DNA from: Clostridiaceae bacterium
GTDB taxonomy: Bacteria > Bacillota > Clostridia > Acetivibrionales > DUMC01
Direction: 5' to 3'
NCBI GenBank assembly: GCA_012512865.1
Contig: JAAZDH010000308.1
Span: 1-17,993, forward strand
Length of the DNA stretch: 17,993 nt
Every line of letters starts with the position of its first letter. Position 1 is the first letter of the stretch. The notes beneath the pieces were generated by a model that saw only the letters and a program-made list of their open reading frames with translations, ran no database searches and was not told the DNA's origin. Positions 1 through 7,396 of the stretch are shown piece by piece. The position numbers and the translations under genes were made by a program.

Positions 1-87
1 TGGCACATAATTATTATAATTCTATTATATATTGCATTTTAAATAATGAAAGATTGTTTATTGCCATAAGTCGAAATGCCTTCCGTA

Positions 88-117
88 TTGATTGCTGCCT
101 AACCGGGATGTTATAAT
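88..117 (+). promoter_or_regulatory. Putative sigma-A promoter of the transducer-like gene
   Basis: A TTGATT box at 88-93 is followed after 18 bases by a perfect TATAAT at 112-117, about 55 bases before the ATG at 171. The flanking DNA (1-110) is AT-rich and shows no gene. The -10 box is strong and the -35 box is moderate. The assignment rests on sequence only. Confidence 0.5.
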
Positions 118-170
118 TATACCCAGCATAGTATTAAGCATAAAGCCAAGGAAAAAGCAAAGGAGTTGTT

Positions 171-551
171 ATGAAAATGGAAATGAATACCGGTGCAAAA
201 GTATGGTTCGTGCCTGATTGTTACTATCCCTCGACAAGCAGTGGAAATCTTATAAGCCATGAAGCAATATGCGTGTTGAATCCCGGGAAAAAGGATGCCA
301 ATATTGAAATAACCTTGTATTTTGAAGACAGGGATTGCATGCGCGGTTTCAAGGCTACATGCAAGGCGGAAAGGACAAACCACATAAGGATGGACAAGAT
401 TAAAAATGACAAGGGTGAGGGCGTACCCATGGATGTGCCTTATGCCATGATGGTGGTGAGCGATACCGAAATAATTGCCCAATACAGCAGGATGGATACT
501 TCCCAGGCGGAGATGGCCCTGATGACAACTATTGCTTATCCCATGAAATAG
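171..551 (+). CDS. Anabaena sensory rhodopsin transducer (ASRT) family protein
   Basis: This 126-residue protein closely matches the sensory rhodopsin transducer family (DUF1362), whose founding member is the soluble partner of Anabaena sensory rhodopsin. Visible family landmarks, in order, are ISHEAICVLNPG (about 28-39), a beta-rich stretch with IEITLYFEDRD (about 45-55), a basic NHIRM segment, and a C-terminal QYSRMDTSQAEMALMTTIAYP. Length agrees with the roughly 125 residues of the Anabaena protein. The start is fixed by AGGAG at 161-165, six bases before the ATG. There is no signal peptide or membrane segment, so it should be cytosolic. It converges on the sugar permease genes with only 26 bases between the stops. 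Comparative work on this superfamily predicted a small-molecule (sugar-like) binding barrel in non-phototrophs. No rhodopsin gene is in the window, so a carbohydrate-linked sensory or binding role is my inference. Family assignment is firm; function is not. Confidence 0.93.
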   Translation: MKMEMNTGAKVWFVPDCYYPSTSSGNLISHEAICVLNPGKKDANIEITLYFEDRDCMRGFKATCKAERTNHIRMDKIKNDKGEGVPMDVPYAMMVVSDTEIIAQYSRMDTSQAEMALMTTIAYPMK

Positions 552-577
552 TTGCTTGCCCAGAGAAGTGGTTTTAC

Positions 578-1531
578 TCACTCCTTCATGCTGCCGCTGA
601 GTATGCCTGCTATGAAGTATTTCTGCAGGCAAACGAACAATATGTATATTACCAGGCTGGACACAATTGTGGCAGCCATGAGCTGGTTCCATAAAATTTC
701 AGCTTCATCCCTGAACATCGTCAGGGCAACTTGGACCGTTTTCATACTATCGGAATTGGTCATGATCAAGGGCCATATATATTCATTCCATGTGCCCGTG
801 AATTTTAATATTCCAAGGGATGCAAGAACAGGTCTTGAAAGCGGCAGGTATATCCTGGTAAAGGTTAAAAACCTGCTGCAGCCATCAATCCTGGCTGAAT
901 TATCAATATCATCCGGGAAGGACAGGTAAAACTGCCTGCAGAGGAAAACCCCAAAGGAACCTGCTATAAAAGGGATTATCAGGCCTGCATAGGTGTTTAT
1001 CAAGCCTCTCCCGCCCATACCCAGGAGATTGTTGCCGCCTGCAAGGGGAAAGCTTTTCATCATGATGAAAAGCGGTACCATCGTTACCTGGGGCGGGATC
1101 ATCATGCCTATGAGGAGCAGGATAAACAGCAGTTTCCTGCCTTGAAATTTTATCCGGGCAAAGGCATACCCGGTCATGGAGTTGATGAAGAGACTTATGG
1201 CAACCACGATTAAAGTGACATATCCGCTGTTAAAGAAATAACGCCCCCAGTTTCCGTTTTTCATTGCCCGTACATAGTTTATAAATTGCGGTCTTGCGGG
1301 AAAAAGGACAAGTTCGGGCAAATATATTTCCTGCATTGTCTGCAACGATACGGAAACCATGATGAAAAATGGGAATCCTATTACAACTGTAAAGAACAAT
1401 ACCATTAACCAGGTCATCACCTTGTACACAGCATCTTTCCTGTCCGCCTTTATTCCTGTTATCTTTACCACTTCCCTGCCAGGTTTACTTTTTGCCTTCC
1501 TTTCCGGTTCCCTTTCTGATTTCCGATCCAT
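578..1531 (-). CDS. Carbohydrate ABC transporter permease, MalG type (CUT1)
   Basis: This 317-residue inner-membrane protein is one of the two permease subunits of a sugar importer. After a basic cytosolic N-terminus of about 30 residues it has about six hydrophobic segments. The cytoplasmic coupling loop reads DNSARIDGCSRF, a variant of the EAA-x3-G motif that docks the ATPase, followed by LPLSRPVLAS. The C-terminal KYFIAGILSGSMKE is the usual MalG-type ending. Its ATG overlaps the stop of the upstream permease by one base (TAATG), so the two are translationally coupled and surely form a heterodimer. It is the last gene of the minus-strand sugar operon. The substrate cannot be read from the permease. 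Confidence 0.93.
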   Translation of the reverse strand: MDRKSEREPERKAKSKPGREVVKITGIKADRKDAVYKVMTWLMVLFFTVVIGFPFFIMVSVSLQTMQEIYLPELVLFPARPQFINYVRAMKNGNWGRYFFNSGYVTLIVVAISLFINSMTGYAFARIKFQGRKLLFILLLIGMMIPPQVTMVPLFIMMKSFPLAGGNNLLGMGGRGLINTYAGLIIPFIAGSFGVFLCRQFYLSFPDDIDNSARIDGCSRFLTFTRIYLPLSRPVLASLGILKFTGTWNEYIWPLIMTNSDSMKTVQVALTMFRDEAEILWNQLMAATIVSSLVIYILFVCLQKYFIAGILSGSMKE

Positions 1532-2412
1532 TACCAGGATTTGCCCTCCCTTTCTTCCCCAAGGCGCATGTTTAAAAGGGTAATACCAAAAATTATTATT
1601 AAAAGCACTATGGACATTGCCGAGGCATAACCCATTTTATACTCTCCGAAGGCACGCATGTATATCTGGTGGACAATCGTGGTGGTGCTGTTAATAGGGC
1701 CTCCGCCTGTCATGATTCGAACCTGTTCAAAAGTTTTAAACGACTCGATGCAGGTTGTAACAAATATAAAAAATGAGATTGGCGATACCAAGGGTACGGT
1801 TATTTTGAACAACATCGCAAACCGTGAAGCCCCGTCAACCTTTCCTGCCTCGTACAAGCTTTCAGGAATGCCTGCAAGACCGGCCAGGTAAATTATCATC
1901 ACGTACCCGATGTTCTTCCATATATTCATAATAATAAGGCATGGCAGCGCCAGTCCCTCGTCAAACAACCACGTTAATGGTTTAAATCCAAGAAATACCA
2001 GGATTTTATTAAATATCCCCGTGGTAGGCTCATACATGTAAAGCCATATCATGGACACTGCAACCATCGACGTTACATATGGAAAGATGTAGAGCGCCCT
2101 TGCCATGTAAAGCACCCTGGACACTCCATAAACCGAAACTGCCGCAATAAACCCAAGAACCATAAGGGGTATTACGCTAAAAGCCGCGTAAACCAGCGTA
2201 TTTAGCACCGAGCGCAAAAAATCCCCATCGGTAAACAACCTCACATAATTCCTAAAACCGATAAAATCCCTTGTCCTGCCTAAATCATAATTCGTAAAGC
2301 TGTTCACAAAATTGACAATGATAGGCACCATGACAAAAAGCGTGAAAAACGCGAAAAAAGGCGCTATCATGACATATGCTTCAACATCATCCCGTCGGAT
2401 TCTTGTCCTCAT
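1531..2412 (-). CDS. Carbohydrate ABC transporter permease, MalF/UgpA type (CUT1)
   Basis: This is the second permease subunit, 293 residues from the chosen start. It has about six hydrophobic segments and a canonical coupling loop, SLYEAGKVDGASRFAMLFKI, the EAA motif of CUT1 permeases. The frame stays open to a GTG at 2463, but that start lies inside a palindromic intergenic element and would add 17 non-family residues. The ATG at 2412 has GGGAG eight bases upstream and gives MRTRIRRDD before the first membrane segment, which is typical. It sits between the binding-protein gene and the MalG-type permease, with which it overlaps by one base. No ATPase gene is present; CUT1 importers often share one encoded elsewhere (MsmX/UgpC type). 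Confidence 0.92.
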   Translation of the reverse strand: MRTRIRRDDVEAYVMIAPFFAFFTLFVMVPIIVNFVNSFTNYDLGRTRDFIGFRNYVRLFTDGDFLRSVLNTLVYAAFSVIPLMVLGFIAAVSVYGVSRVLYMARALYIFPYVTSMVAVSMIWLYMYEPTTGIFNKILVFLGFKPLTWLFDEGLALPCLIIMNIWKNIGYVMIIYLAGLAGIPESLYEAGKVDGASRFAMLFKITVPLVSPISFFIFVTTCIESFKTFEQVRIMTGGGPINSTTTIVHQIYMRAFGEYKMGYASAMSIVLLIIIFGITLLNMRLGEEREGKSW

Positions 2413-2432
2413 ACCCTGCTCTCCCGATAAAC

Positions 2433-2507
2433 CCGGAAACCAGGGAACGGTTCCCTGGTCCACTATTGAACCAGTGAGCCAAGGGGACAGCCCCCTGGTT
2501 TTTCCGG
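2433..2507. repeat. 75-bp composite palindromic element
   Basis: This element fills most of the 99-base gap between the binding-protein gene and the first permease gene. The outer arms are CCGGAAACCAGG (2433-2444) and CCTGGTTTTTCCGG (2494-2507), complementary apart from two extra T. Inside are a near-perfect palindrome CCAGGGAACGGTTCCCTGG (2440-2458), a small CACT/AGTG stem (about 2461-2476), and an imperfect palindrome CCAAGGGGACAGCCCCCTGG (2479-2498). The transcript can fold as successive hairpins or as one long stem. It may stabilise the upstream mRNA or reduce permease expression relative to the binding protein, as REP-type hairpins do in other sugar operons; that role is inference. Confidence 0.7.
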
Positions 2508-2511
2508 TCTT

Positions 2512-3873
2512 TCACTGTCCTATTTCTTCCATAAGCTTGTTTTGTGCCTCGTTCAAAGCTTCTTCAATTGATAATTTCGAGTAAAGCACTTTTTGTACCA
2601 TTTCATTTCTGAGTGTCTGGAATCTTGGAGACCATGTAGTCCTTGGCATACCTATACCGACTTCAACGCATTCAGCCCTTACCGAATTATAAGGGTCCAG
2701 TTTTGCAAATTCTTCAACCAATGATTTTCTTGTGATAGGTATATTTAAACTTTTGCTCCGTTCAAGCACCTGTTCTTTTGTCAAGGCAAATTCCATGAAC
2801 TTCCACGCCTCATCCCTGTATTTGCATCCTGAACCCATGAAAAGCATATTACAGCCGGAAAAGGTCGCCTTTATCTTATTATACGGGGGCACCGCGATGG
2901 CTACCTTATCTTTCAGGTCCGGGTCTTCCAGCATGGGACGCAAAGCGACGTTGTTTATCAGCGTCATTGCGGCATTTCCCTTAATAAAAGGATTTACCTC
3001 GTTGCTATTATATGGGATATTCACTTCGTCAATGAAGCTCTTCAAGAACTCGAAAGCTTCAGCTTTCTCGGGAGTATTAATTGTTGGCATGCCGTTATCA
3101 TCAACAAACCTGCCGCCATTGCCGAAAACAAAGACGTCAAATTCAACGAAATTGCCGGCCGCCATTGGAAATGCAAATCCTGCCCGCGTTATCCTGTCTT
3201 CTTCCTTGACCGTTAAAAGTCTTGCATAATCCCGCAGCTCATCCCATGTTTTCGGCGGTTTTTCGGGGTCAAGGCCGGCTTCTTTAAACATGTCTTTCCG
3301 GTATGCAAAAACAAATGGCGTGGTTGAGTATGCAAGCCCGTATACTTCCCCCTTGTACGTGCCGTTGGCCAGTACGCTTTCCATGATGTCGTCCTTTCCT
3401 TCCCACTTTGAAAAATAATCCGTAATGGGCTGGTAATGGCCTGCTTCAACCCTGTTTGCCACGGAGATTATGCCATGCCCGATTATATCAGGGCCTGCAC
3501 CCCCTGCAAAAAGTGTATTAAGCTTCGTTTCCATCGGCTCGCCTATTGCAGCATCGTCGTAGTTGATTTTAATACCTGGATTTTTTGATTCGAATTCTTT
3601 TATAAGGGATTTCCAGTATTCCGCCTCGGGCATATCGTTACCCAGGCGCAAAAGATTCAGCGTAACCTCATCTTTGTCATTGCTTCCGCTAATGATTGAG
3701 CAGGATGAAAATACCACCAAACTTGCCAATATTGCCAATATCATTATAGTTGCCAGCGACGCCGACAAAATCTTCTTTAACATTAGAATTGACATTAACC
3801 TGTTTGCGAATTTTATCTTAATTCCATTAACTATACCTTCTCTTACCTTTTTCATTTCCAACCTAGTTTCCAT
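2512..3873 (-). CDS. Extracellular sugar-binding lipoprotein (family 1 solute-binding protein)
   Basis: This protein of about 453 residues captures the substrate outside the membrane and delivers it to the two permeases encoded just downstream. The N-terminus is basic and unusually long (about 35 residues) before a hydrophobic core and a lipobox-like VFSSC, giving a lipidated Cys at about residue 58. Phe at -3 is atypical. The mature part has family-1 features: a beta strand then PEAEYWKSLIKEFESKNPGIKINY, DDAAIGEPMETKLNTLFAGGAGPDI, PPKTWDEL, and a C-terminal helix typical of CUT1 receptors. The frame is open to 3915, but the ATG at 3873 has AAGGAGG eight bases upstream and is preferred. A shorter leader starting at MSILMLKK is possible. 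It follows the Gfo/Idh/MocA gene by 63 bases in the same direction. The ligand is unknown. Confidence 0.92.
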   Translation of the reverse strand: METRLEMKKVREGIVNGIKIKFANRLMSILMLKKILSASLATIMILAILASLVVFSSCSIISGSNDKDEVTLNLLRLGNDMPEAEYWKSLIKEFESKNPGIKINYDDAAIGEPMETKLNTLFAGGAGPDIIGHGIISVANRVEAGHYQPITDYFSKWEGKDDIMESVLANGTYKGEVYGLAYSTTPFVFAYRKDMFKEAGLDPEKPPKTWDELRDYARLLTVKEEDRITRAGFAFPMAAGNFVEFDVFVFGNGGRFVDDNGMPTINTPEKAEAFEFLKSFIDEVNIPYNSNEVNPFIKGNAAMTLINNVALRPMLEDPDLKDKVAIAVPPYNKIKATFSGCNMLFMGSGCKYRDEAWKFMEFALTKEQVLERSKSLNIPITRKSLVEEFAKLDPYNSVRAECVEVGIGMPRTTWSPRFQTLRNEMVQKVLYSKLSIEEALNEAQNKLMEEIGQ

Positions 3874-3936
3874 TACATGGTCCTCCTTGTATAGATGCCA
3901 AGCAAACGCCAGCATTCGTTAATTTCTTGAACATCT

Positions 3937-5034
3937 TTACCACACGTGCGAAGGATGTCCCTGCACGTTGGGCAAGCTGTGGGGCCGTACAAGCGCGCCG
4001 CCTTCTTCATACGATGTTATCGCCGCAAATGTATATTCCAAGGTGGCGAGGGCGTCCCTGCCCGATGCCCTTATATGTTCTTTTGGCACCCCGTTTGTTA
4101 TATCCTCCAGGAACGCGTGCAATCTTGTCGGGAACGTGGAGCTAAAATCGGTTATCCCGGTGTTGAAAACTTCCGGGGGTGGTGCCTCCTTCTCCCCGGG
4201 TTTCGGTGAAGCCCAGAATGTAAGCTTCTCAACACAATTTTCAATGCAAAAAGTCCCCTTTGTTCCTGCCATTTCAAAGCTCCACCAGCCTCCCAGCCCA
4301 AACATCGCATCGCCGCGCTGTGAGAGCAGGTAGCCAACGCTTCCATTTTCAAAGCGCACATGGATGCTGTTGATTGAGAGCATCAGGTCGTCAGCGCTTT
4401 TCCTAACCCCGGGCTTATTCATGAATGCCTGCACATGGGTTATATCCCCGCAAAAATAACGCATAACGCTAAAAGGATGGGCAAGGAATGCCTTGGCATG
4501 TGAATAGGGCCGCCGCCATCTCGGGCTTCCCACTCCTGCGTATATTGATTCTCCGCCGTTGAAACCCATTTTATGCAAGCAGTATACAGGCTCGCCAATT
4601 TTTCCCTCCTTGATGTATTGCATTGCTTTATCGGCAGGCTGTGTAAAATAGTGGTTCAAGTTGCATCCGAGGTAAACATCCTTTTGCGCCGCAAAACGTA
4701 CCATTTCCCGGGCTTCTTCTATGTCATTGGATATCGGCTTTTCCACCAGCACATGCTTTCGCGCATCAATTGCCTCCATAACCGGTACATAGTGCCAACT
4801 GCCGTTTTCATAACCACTGGTTGTGACGTCGACAATATCCAACTCGGGATGGGCTTTAAGCATTTCTTTCAAGCTATAGTATGCCTTGACCCCGTGCCTT
4901 TCAGCAGCGGCATCCGCCTTTTCTTTTATGATATCACACACTGCAACAAGTTCTGCCAGTGGATCAGCCTTGTAACATTGGGCATGGTGGTTTCCTATAC
5001 CACCCATTCCCACTATACCTATCTTCAATGCCAT
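3937..5034 (-). CDS. Gfo/Idh/MocA family NAD(P)-dependent oxidoreductase (copy 1)
   Basis: This 365-residue cytosolic enzyme belongs to the glucose-fructose oxidoreductase / inositol dehydrogenase / MocA family. The Rossmann dinucleotide motif GxGxxG is at residues 9-14 (GMGGIG), VCD at the end of beta-2 is at 32-34, and the catalytic-lysine motif EKP at 98-100 (Lys99). NLNHYF (125-130) and AHPFSVMRYF (185-194) with His186 mark the substrate domain. The Asp normally four residues before that His is Ala182, so the usual Lys/Asp/His set is incomplete. It is paralogous to the gene at 6355-7371 (shared VCDII, EKPI, NLNH and MRYF blocks) but has an about 30-residue longer C-terminal half. Start: ATG at 5034 behind GAGG. 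It lies between the AraC gene and the binding-protein gene. The likely substrate is a sugar or cyclitol derivative; not resolved. Confidence 0.9.
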   Translation of the reverse strand: MALKIGIVGMGGIGNHHAQCYKADPLAELVAVCDIIKEKADAAAERHGVKAYYSLKEMLKAHPELDIVDVTTSGYENGSWHYVPVMEAIDARKHVLVEKPISNDIEEAREMVRFAAQKDVYLGCNLNHYFTQPADKAMQYIKEGKIGEPVYCLHKMGFNGGESIYAGVGSPRWRRPYSHAKAFLAHPFSVMRYFCGDITHVQAFMNKPGVRKSADDLMLSINSIHVRFENGSVGYLLSQRGDAMFGLGGWWSFEMAGTKGTFCIENCVEKLTFWASPKPGEKEAPPPEVFNTGITDFSSTFPTRLHAFLEDITNGVPKEHIRASGRDALATLEYTFAAITSYEEGGALVRPHSLPNVQGHPSHVW

Positions 5035-5252
5035 GCAACCTCACACCTTTCTTTTATTTTTCTTTCTTTTTTAGCATCTTATTTTCTGTTTCTTTAATAC
5101 CTGGCTTTTTTACGTCTTTTTTTATGTCTTTCCACGTTTGCTTTTTTTCCAGCGTCCGTTTATCTTTTTTTTTGCATCTTTCCTGCTAATTCAAACAGCA
5201 AGATAGAAGCGCGAGCAAGGAAAACCATCCCCTGGTTCGCCCTGGTTACTGC
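5035..5252 (-). other. Purine-rich leader between the AraC gene and oxidoreductase 1
   Basis: This 218-base gap reads on the minus strand as a purine-rich tract with several A runs (nine A at 5165-5173, six or seven elsewhere). A small AACCA-N5-TGGTT hairpin lies at 5223-5237 just after the AraC stop, followed by TTTTCCTT, which is too weak to call a terminator. A lysine-rich open stretch of about 42 codons without ATG, GTG or TTG crosses it. I see no convincing promoter. Confidence 0.4.
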
Positions 5253-6107
5253 TTAGACATCCCTGCGGAATACGGTGGGGGGAACACCCACCACTTGCTT
5301 AAATTGTCTCGAAAAATTGCTTACATCGCCGAATCCCGAGCTTTTCGCAATTTCCGAAACCGGCATGTTTGTTGTTTTCAGTTTTTCCATGGCCTTTGCT
5401 ACCCTGAAATTACGCAGGTATTCAACCGGCGTCAACCCGATTACATTCCTGACCTGGCGGGATATATAATCAGGGGATAGTCTCACCGCATCTGCCATCT
5501 CCTTCATCAAGAAATCCCGCTGGTAGTTTTCCTCCAGGTACTTCAAGCAGTTGTGGACATGCGGCAGGTGCGCCGACTTGTTGTTCGCTTTCGCACCGGG
5601 GCTATGGTTTTCAAAAAGCCTTGAATAGAGGACAAGAAATCCTGCCAGCAAACTCTTTATGTTTATTTCCCAGCCCGTACAGCGGTTTACCTGCTCCCAC
5701 TTCATTTTTTCCAGGTAAAGTAAAACTTCCCGCCTTTCCGCAAAATCCAGGTGCAGTTTTTCCCATTTTGATTGCCTTTCACCGAATACCTGCCCCATGC
5801 CGGGCAGCTTGACAATTTCGTCCAAGTATTCCCCCAGTGCTTCCTTGTAAAACAGGCAGTTATACAGGTAGGTATGATGGGCGCTTATGTATGCATGGAC
5901 TTCACCCGGCCTTATAACAAACAAATCCCCTGAAGTCAGGATGGTTATCTCATCGTTGCACGAATGCATGGAAAAACCCTTGTCTATGTAGACAATCTCG
6001 TAAAAGGAATGACTGTGCAGCCATACCTTCCCATGATGCTCGGTGTCCATGATCATTATCGGTACACCTTCATCCTCTAAGTCCAATTCCGATATGTTTG
6101 TTTCCAT
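5253..6107 (-). CDS. AraC family transcriptional regulator with N-terminal cupin
   Basis: This is a DNA-binding regulator of about 284 residues. The N-terminal half is a cupin sensor: LHSHSFYEIVYIDKG (about 30-44) and SGDLFVIRPGEVHAY (about 59-73) carry the usual His/Glu positions and the PGEVH turn. The C-terminal 100 residues are a classic AraC/XylS double helix-turn-helix: a first recognition unit at FLMKEMADAVRLSPDYISRQ, then GLTPVEYLRNFRVAKAMEKL and the second unit at SEIAKSSGFGDVSNFSRQFK. The frame opens at a TTG at 6161, but the ATG at 6107 has AAAGGA seven bases upstream and fits the family better. It sits between the two oxidoreductase genes, which makes it the probable local, sugar-responsive activator of this locus. 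The inducer is unknown. Confidence 0.93.
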   Translation of the reverse strand: METNISELDLEDEGVPIMIMDTEHHGKVWLHSHSFYEIVYIDKGFSMHSCNDEITILTSGDLFVIRPGEVHAYISAHHTYLYNCLFYKEALGEYLDEIVKLPGMGQVFGERQSKWEKLHLDFAERREVLLYLEKMKWEQVNRCTGWEINIKSLLAGFLVLYSRLFENHSPGAKANNKSAHLPHVHNCLKYLEENYQRDFLMKEMADAVRLSPDYISRQVRNVIGLTPVEYLRNFRVAKAMEKLKTTNMPVSEIAKSSGFGDVSNFSRQFKQVVGVPPTVFRRDV

Positions 6108-6229
6108 GTTTGTTTCCTTTCGCAAAACGGCCATGGCAGTTTTCTTGCTCCTTTTCTTCAATCCAATATTTAACGTTCATTCAATGTTATTCCACCAGCA
6201 ATCAATATCTTTTAATCATATTAATGATT

Positions 6230-6370
6230 GCATTATTTCGCCATTATGCAACCGTATTGCTTCACTATTATGTAATTACACGGCTTCATCACTATTATGC
6301 GGCCGCATTATCCCGCTTTTACCTGGTTTCATTATTTCACTATTGCGTGATTCATTACTTCACCATTGTC
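6230..6370. repeat. Degenerate short repeats in the oxidoreductase 2 / AraC gap
   Basis: The 247-base gap 6108-6354 contains loosely repeated blocks. CATTATTTCGCCATTATGC (6231-6249) resembles CATTATTTCACTATTGCG (6330-6347), and CACTATTATG occurs at 6262-6271 and 6290-6299. A further variant runs into the end of the oxidoreductase gene (TTCACCATTGTC). Spacing is irregular. No hairpin terminator or clear promoter stands out in the gap. Confidence 0.35.
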
Positions 6371-7371
6371 TCAACTTTAACAGGCATACCTGTTTTAAGG
6401 GATTCTATTGCCGCATGGATAACCCGGCTTGCCTCCAGGCCTTGCTCACCTGAGCCATCGATATCTTCAGGCCTGCCGCCCCGCGCCACCTGTTCGACAA
6501 AGCAGGATATCCTGTCCTTGAAGGTGTCATAAAAGTCCCTGAAGCCGCCGAATGTGGGGTTAGTGAAAACCTTCTTCACCAGGCTGTCGGCAGGATAAAG
6601 GACAGCCTCCCTCCACATGTCCTCAAGCACGGCACGTCCCTTTACTCCCGCAACTTCGCACCGCTCCATGGGATGCCCGCGCTTTATGTCATAGGAACTT
6701 GTCAGGTGCCCAACTGCCCCGTTTTTAAACTTTACATTTATGGAAGCCGTTGACCAGATATCCCTGCCCGGTGCCTTGGTAGCAAAACAATGGACCGTGT
6801 CAATGTCTCCCCCGAAATAACGCATGATGTCCACACTGTGAGGGTTCAATGCTTTCAGGTGATAATACTCGGTGTCAAAAGAAGGCTCGAACCTTCCTAT
6901 CCACAATGCCATGTTAATAAACAACAGGTGTCCTATAAGGCCTTCGGCCTGCCACTGTTTTACGATACGGGCGGCAGGCGTGAAACGATGGTTAAGGTTG
7001 ACGGCAAAACACCTGCCAAGCCTCTTTGCCGTATCCACCATTATTTGCGCCTTTTCAAGGTCGTTACAGATGGGCTTTTCGCATAACACGTGGCAGCCTG
7101 CTTCAAGGGCCTGTATCGTTGGCAGGTAATGGTCGCTGGAATACTCGAATCCACCGGTGGTCACGCTGCAAATATCCGGCTTCAATTCCTCCAGCATTTC
7201 CCTTGCATCCAGGTACCACGGCACGCCGAATTTTTTACCTGCGGCTTCAGCCCTCTCGCGGATAATATCACAAACGCCGGCAAGCTTTACATTTTTGTCT
7301 TTAAGTTCCGAGTAAACGCTTGCATGAACGTTTCCTATATTACCCATGCCTATAACACATACTTTAAGCAT
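6355..7371 (-). CDS. Gfo/Idh/MocA family NAD(P)-dependent oxidoreductase (copy 2)
   Basis: This 338-residue cytosolic oxidoreductase has the Rossmann motif GMGNIG at residues 8-13, VCD at 33-35 closing beta-2, and the EKP motif at 98-100 with Lys99. NLNHRF (125-130) and NPHSVDIMRYFGGDI (176-190) follow, with His178 and Asp181. The position four residues before His178, usually Asp, is Ala174. The ATG at 7371 follows GGAAGGA with seven bases spacing. The gene begins 25 bases after the sulfatase-like gene stops, so they are co-transcribed. Together with copy 1 it suggests two oxidation or reduction steps on related sugars, or a forward and reverse pair. The substrate cannot be told from sequence. 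Confidence 0.92.
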   Translation of the reverse strand: MLKVCVIGMGNIGNVHASVYSELKDKNVKLAGVCDIIRERAEAAGKKFGVPWYLDAREMLEELKPDICSVTTGGFEYSSDHYLPTIQALEAGCHVLCEKPICNDLEKAQIMVDTAKRLGRCFAVNLNHRFTPAARIVKQWQAEGLIGHLLFINMALWIGRFEPSFDTEYYHLKALNPHSVDIMRYFGGDIDTVHCFATKAPGRDIWSTASINVKFKNGAVGHLTSSYDIKRGHPMERCEVAGVKGRAVLEDMWREAVLYPADSLVKKVFTNPTFGGFRDFYDTFKDRISCFVEQVARGGRPEDIDGSGEQGLEASRVIHAAIESLKTGMPVKVETMVK

Positions 7372-7396
7372 TTTTATGTCCTTCCTTTATTAAATT

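Noticed and set aside
2413..2463. Longer N-terminus for the MalF-type permease from the GTG at 2463
   Set aside because: The extra 17 codons are encoded by the palindromic element, have no ribosome site, and do not resemble the family; the ATG at 2412 has GGGAG at good spacing.
5160..5228. A 22-codon small open reading frame on the minus strand after the AraC gene
   Set aside because: It starts ATG GTT TTC but has no usable ribosome site (GGGG directly abuts the ATG) and ends in a lysine-rich A run; no sign of a real peptide.
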